Positions 4,750 through 6,174 of a DNA stretch of 6,174 bases are shown here, piece after piece. The DNA comes from Chloroflexota bacterium (GTDB taxonomy: Bacteria > Chloroflexota > Dormibacteria > Dormibacterales > Dormibacteraceae). Numbering within the stretch: the first letter of the stretch is position 1; the number at the start of each line of letters is the position of its first letter. The notes below the pieces were generated by a model, which made no database searches, was not told the origin of the DNA, and was given only the letters and a program-made list of their open reading frames with translations. A program made the position numbers and the translations under genes. The stretch is from positions 1-6,174 of the forward strand of contig VBJE01000269.1 of the NCBI GenBank assembly GCA_005879675.1, given 5' to 3'.

Positions 4750-6004
4750 GGGACAGGATCTCGCCCACGAGGTAGAGCGATCCGCAGACCAGGACGTTGC
4801 CTGAGGGTCCGGCGAGCTCGCGGGCCCGCTCGAGCGCGGCGCCGGCGGGACGCATGATCTCCGAGTCGCCGCCATAGATCTCGACCAGGACCTCGGGCGC
4901 GACCACGTGGCCATGCGCGCTCGCGGCCTCGGTGAACACGACCGCGTCCGGCTTCATGGTGCGCAGGGCGCCCAGGACCTGGACCGGGTCGCGCTCGCTC
5001 AGCATCGCGAACACCGCCACCAACCGCTGCGAGCCGATGAGACCGCGCAAGGAGGCGCCCGCTTTCACCATCGCCGCGGGGTTGTGGCCGCCGTCGAGAA
5101 TGACCCGCGGCCTCTCGCTGATCACCTGCAGCCGTCCGGGCCACCGCGTCGAGGCAAGGCCTTCGCGAAACGCGGCGTCACCGCGAACGTCGAGCAGGTG
5201 TGCGGCCGCGACCGCCAGCGCGGCGTTCCTGGGCTGGTAGTCGCCGACCAGCGGCAGGCGCAGGCCGCGATGCTCGAACCCCGGTCCCCACACGCTGAGC
5301 ACGTGTCCATCCCATCCCATGGCTGTCGACTCGAGCTTCACCTCGATTCCCAGGCGCAAGAGCCGGCCGAAGACCGACGCCACCCGGTCCTCGACGATGG
5401 CCAGCGCCTCGCCCTCGCATCCCGTCAGCGCGACATCGCCCTCTTTGATGATCGCCACCTTCTCGCGCGCGATCTCGGCGATGGTGTTGCCGAGGTACTT
5501 CTGGTGGTCGAGGTCGACGTTCGTGATGACGGCGACTCCGAGGTCGAGCGCGTTGGTCGCGTCGAGCCGGCCGCCGAGACCGACCTCGCACACCAAGACG
5601 TCGGTCCGCGGCGCGAGGTACGCGATCGCCATCGCGGTCAGCATCTCGAACTCCGTCGCCGGACCCTTCTCGGCGGCGATCGCGTCGAAGGTCGGCATCA
5701 GCTCCTCGAGCGTCCGCGCGAAGTCGCCCTCGCTGATGGCGCGCCCATCGACTTCGATGCGCTCCGTGTAGGAGATGAGGTGCGGCTTGGGCATGAACCC
5801 GACGTGGTGGCCCGCGGCACGGAGGATCGAGCTCAGGCACGCCCCCGTCGAACCCTTACCATTCGTGCCGGCGATCAGTGCTCCGCGCATGAAGCGGTCG
5901 GGTGCGCCGATGAGGTCGAGGATGGCCCGGGTTCGCTCGGTGCCGAGCTTCATCGCAAAGCGGCCCTGCCGCGAGATGAAGTCGAGGGCCTCCAGGTAGG
6001 TCAA
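4733..6004 (-). CDS. folC: Folylpolyglutamate synthase / dihydrofolate synthase (Mur ligase family)
   Basis: FolC adds glutamate to folates (and in many bacteria to dihydropteroate) using ATP in the cytosol. The 423-residue length is normal. Visible motifs are the P-loop GTNGKGS (46-52), the folate-side FMPKPHLISYTERI (70-83), TEFE (117-120), EVGLGGRLDATN (140-151), TNVDLDH (161-167), REKVAIIK with the likely carbamylated Lys182, and in the C-terminal domain WPGR (288-291) and DGGHNPAA (304-311). The start is a TTG (6004-6002) that overlaps the stop of the preceding small ORF as TTGA; GGAG stands only three bases before it, a short spacing. It follows the folD end, so the two folate genes form one operon. 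It cannot be told from sequence alone whether dihydrofolate synthase activity is retained. Confidence 0.95.
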   Translation of the reverse strand: MTYLEALDFISRQGRFAMKLGTERTRAILDLIGAPDRFMRGALIAGTNGKGSTGACLSSILRAAGHHVGFMPKPHLISYTERIEVDGRAISEGDFARTLEELMPTFDAIAAEKGPATEFEMLTAMAIAYLAPRTDVLVCEVGLGGRLDATNALDLGVAVITNVDLDHQKYLGNTIAEIAREKVAIIKEGDVALTGCEGEALAIVEDRVASVFGRLLRLGIEVKLESTAMGWDGHVLSVWGPGFEHRGLRLPLVGDYQPRNAALAVAAAHLLDVRGDAAFREGLASTRWPGRLQVISERPRVILDGGHNPAAMVKAGASLRGLIGSQRLVAVFAMLSERDPVQVLGALRTMKPDAVVFTEAASAHGHVVAPEVLVEIYGGDSEIMRPAGAALERARELAGPSGNVLVCGSLYLVGEILSLTAPT

Positions 6005-6096
6005 GCTCTCCGCGCTTCGACCGCATAGAAATCCTGGTAGGAGCGGAATCCGTTGACCAGGCGCAAGGCCTCGATGGGCGGGCCTTCGCCGCTCAA
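6001..6096 (-). CDS. Small 31-residue ORF coupled between folD and folC
   Basis: A TTG at 6096-6094 opens a 31-codon frame whose stop (6003-6001) overlaps the folC start. Both junctions have the form TTGA: the first with the folD stop, the second with the folC start. The product, with MSGEGPPIEAL at its start and LVNGFRSYQDFYAVEA near its end, resembles a short amphipathic peptide; it faintly recalls the first helix of some methyltransferase dimerisation domains, which may be chance. It may be a real small protein, or only a spacer that lets ribosomes pass from folD to folC. No Shine-Dalgarno of note precedes it. Confidence 0.4.
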   Translation of the reverse strand: MSGEGPPIEALRLVNGFRSYQDFYAVEARRA

Positions 6097-6174
6097 TTGC
6101 TGAGTCCGTCCCGCCGGCGGACCTCGGCCTCGTAAGTGTTCTTGATCAGCATCGCGCGGGTCATGGGTCCGACC
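6093..6174 (-). CDS. folD: Methylenetetrahydrofolate dehydrogenase/cyclohydrolase FolD, C-terminal end only
   Basis: Only the last 26 codons are in the window; the start lies beyond the right edge. VGPMTRAMLIKNTYEAEV matches the hallmark end of FolD, which follows PGG and reads GPMT in nearly all members. FolD interconverts methylene-, methenyl- and formyl-tetrahydrofolate with NADP in the cytosol. The tail RRRDGLSN after it is short and polar. Its TGA (6095-6093) overlaps the TTG of the small ORF that leads into folC. Confidence 0.85.
   Translation of the reverse strand, partial: VGPMTRAMLIKNTYEAEVRRRDGLSN

Noticed and set aside
3864..4775. Plus-strand open frame of 303 codons across the SDR and membrane gene
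   Set aside because: It is an Arg/Pro-rich out-of-frame mirror of two better genes.
4907..6028. Plus-strand open frame of 373 codons opposite folC
   Set aside because: It is His/Arg/Asp-rich with no recognisable domain, and folC on the other strand is certain.
1..6174. CRISPR array, tRNA, rRNA, insertion sequence or prophage genes
   Set aside because: I saw no repeat-spacer pattern, cloverleaf, transposase or phage protein on either strand.

Overview
This is a GC-rich, very compactly packed bacterial segment with about nine genes, many using GTG, TTG or possibly CTG starts. The mix (HxlR regulator, ComB-family phosphatase, DUF4430-type lipoprotein under a cobalamin riboswitch, degenerate GGDEF with zinc ribbon, folD/folC pair) suggests a high-GC soil-type lineage such as Chloroflexota, Dormibacterota or Actinomycetota. 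This placement is an impression from composition and protein style; there is no rRNA or marker gene that settles it.

Layout. Region A (1-731, minus strand): an incomplete lipoprotein gene runs off the left edge and is preceded by a well-conserved adenosylcobalamin-type riboswitch (about 573-728). Between them lies a hairpin (484-536) that pairs with the Shine-Dalgarno, and the aptamer's 3' B12 box can pair with the same hairpin arm. This reads as a complete translational switch that represses the lipoprotein when B12 is plentiful. Region B (732-1733): a ComB-like phosphatase on the minus strand and a small cupin on the plus strand, with start codons directly back to back. Region C (1740-2920, minus): a zinc-ribbon protein with a degenerate GGDEF domain, followed by a histidine phosphatase whose coding region overlaps the end of the first gene. 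Region D (2921-4749): an HxlR-type regulator on the minus strand divergent from a classical short-chain dehydrogenase on the plus strand, which is followed immediately by a small membrane protein. Region E (4733-6174, minus): the end of folD, a 31-codon small ORF and folC, each joined to the next by a TTGA stop/start overlap.

How the parts work together. folD and folC form a folate/one-carbon unit. The HxlR gene and the dehydrogenase form a plausible regulator-enzyme pair. The riboswitch and the DUF4430-like lipoprotein point to cobalamin capture at the cell surface: the DUF4430 fold is related to the C-terminal domain of animal transcobalamin and intrinsic factor, and the gene is switched by B12 itself. 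That is the most interesting part of the window. The remaining transport genes, if present, would lie beyond the left edge.
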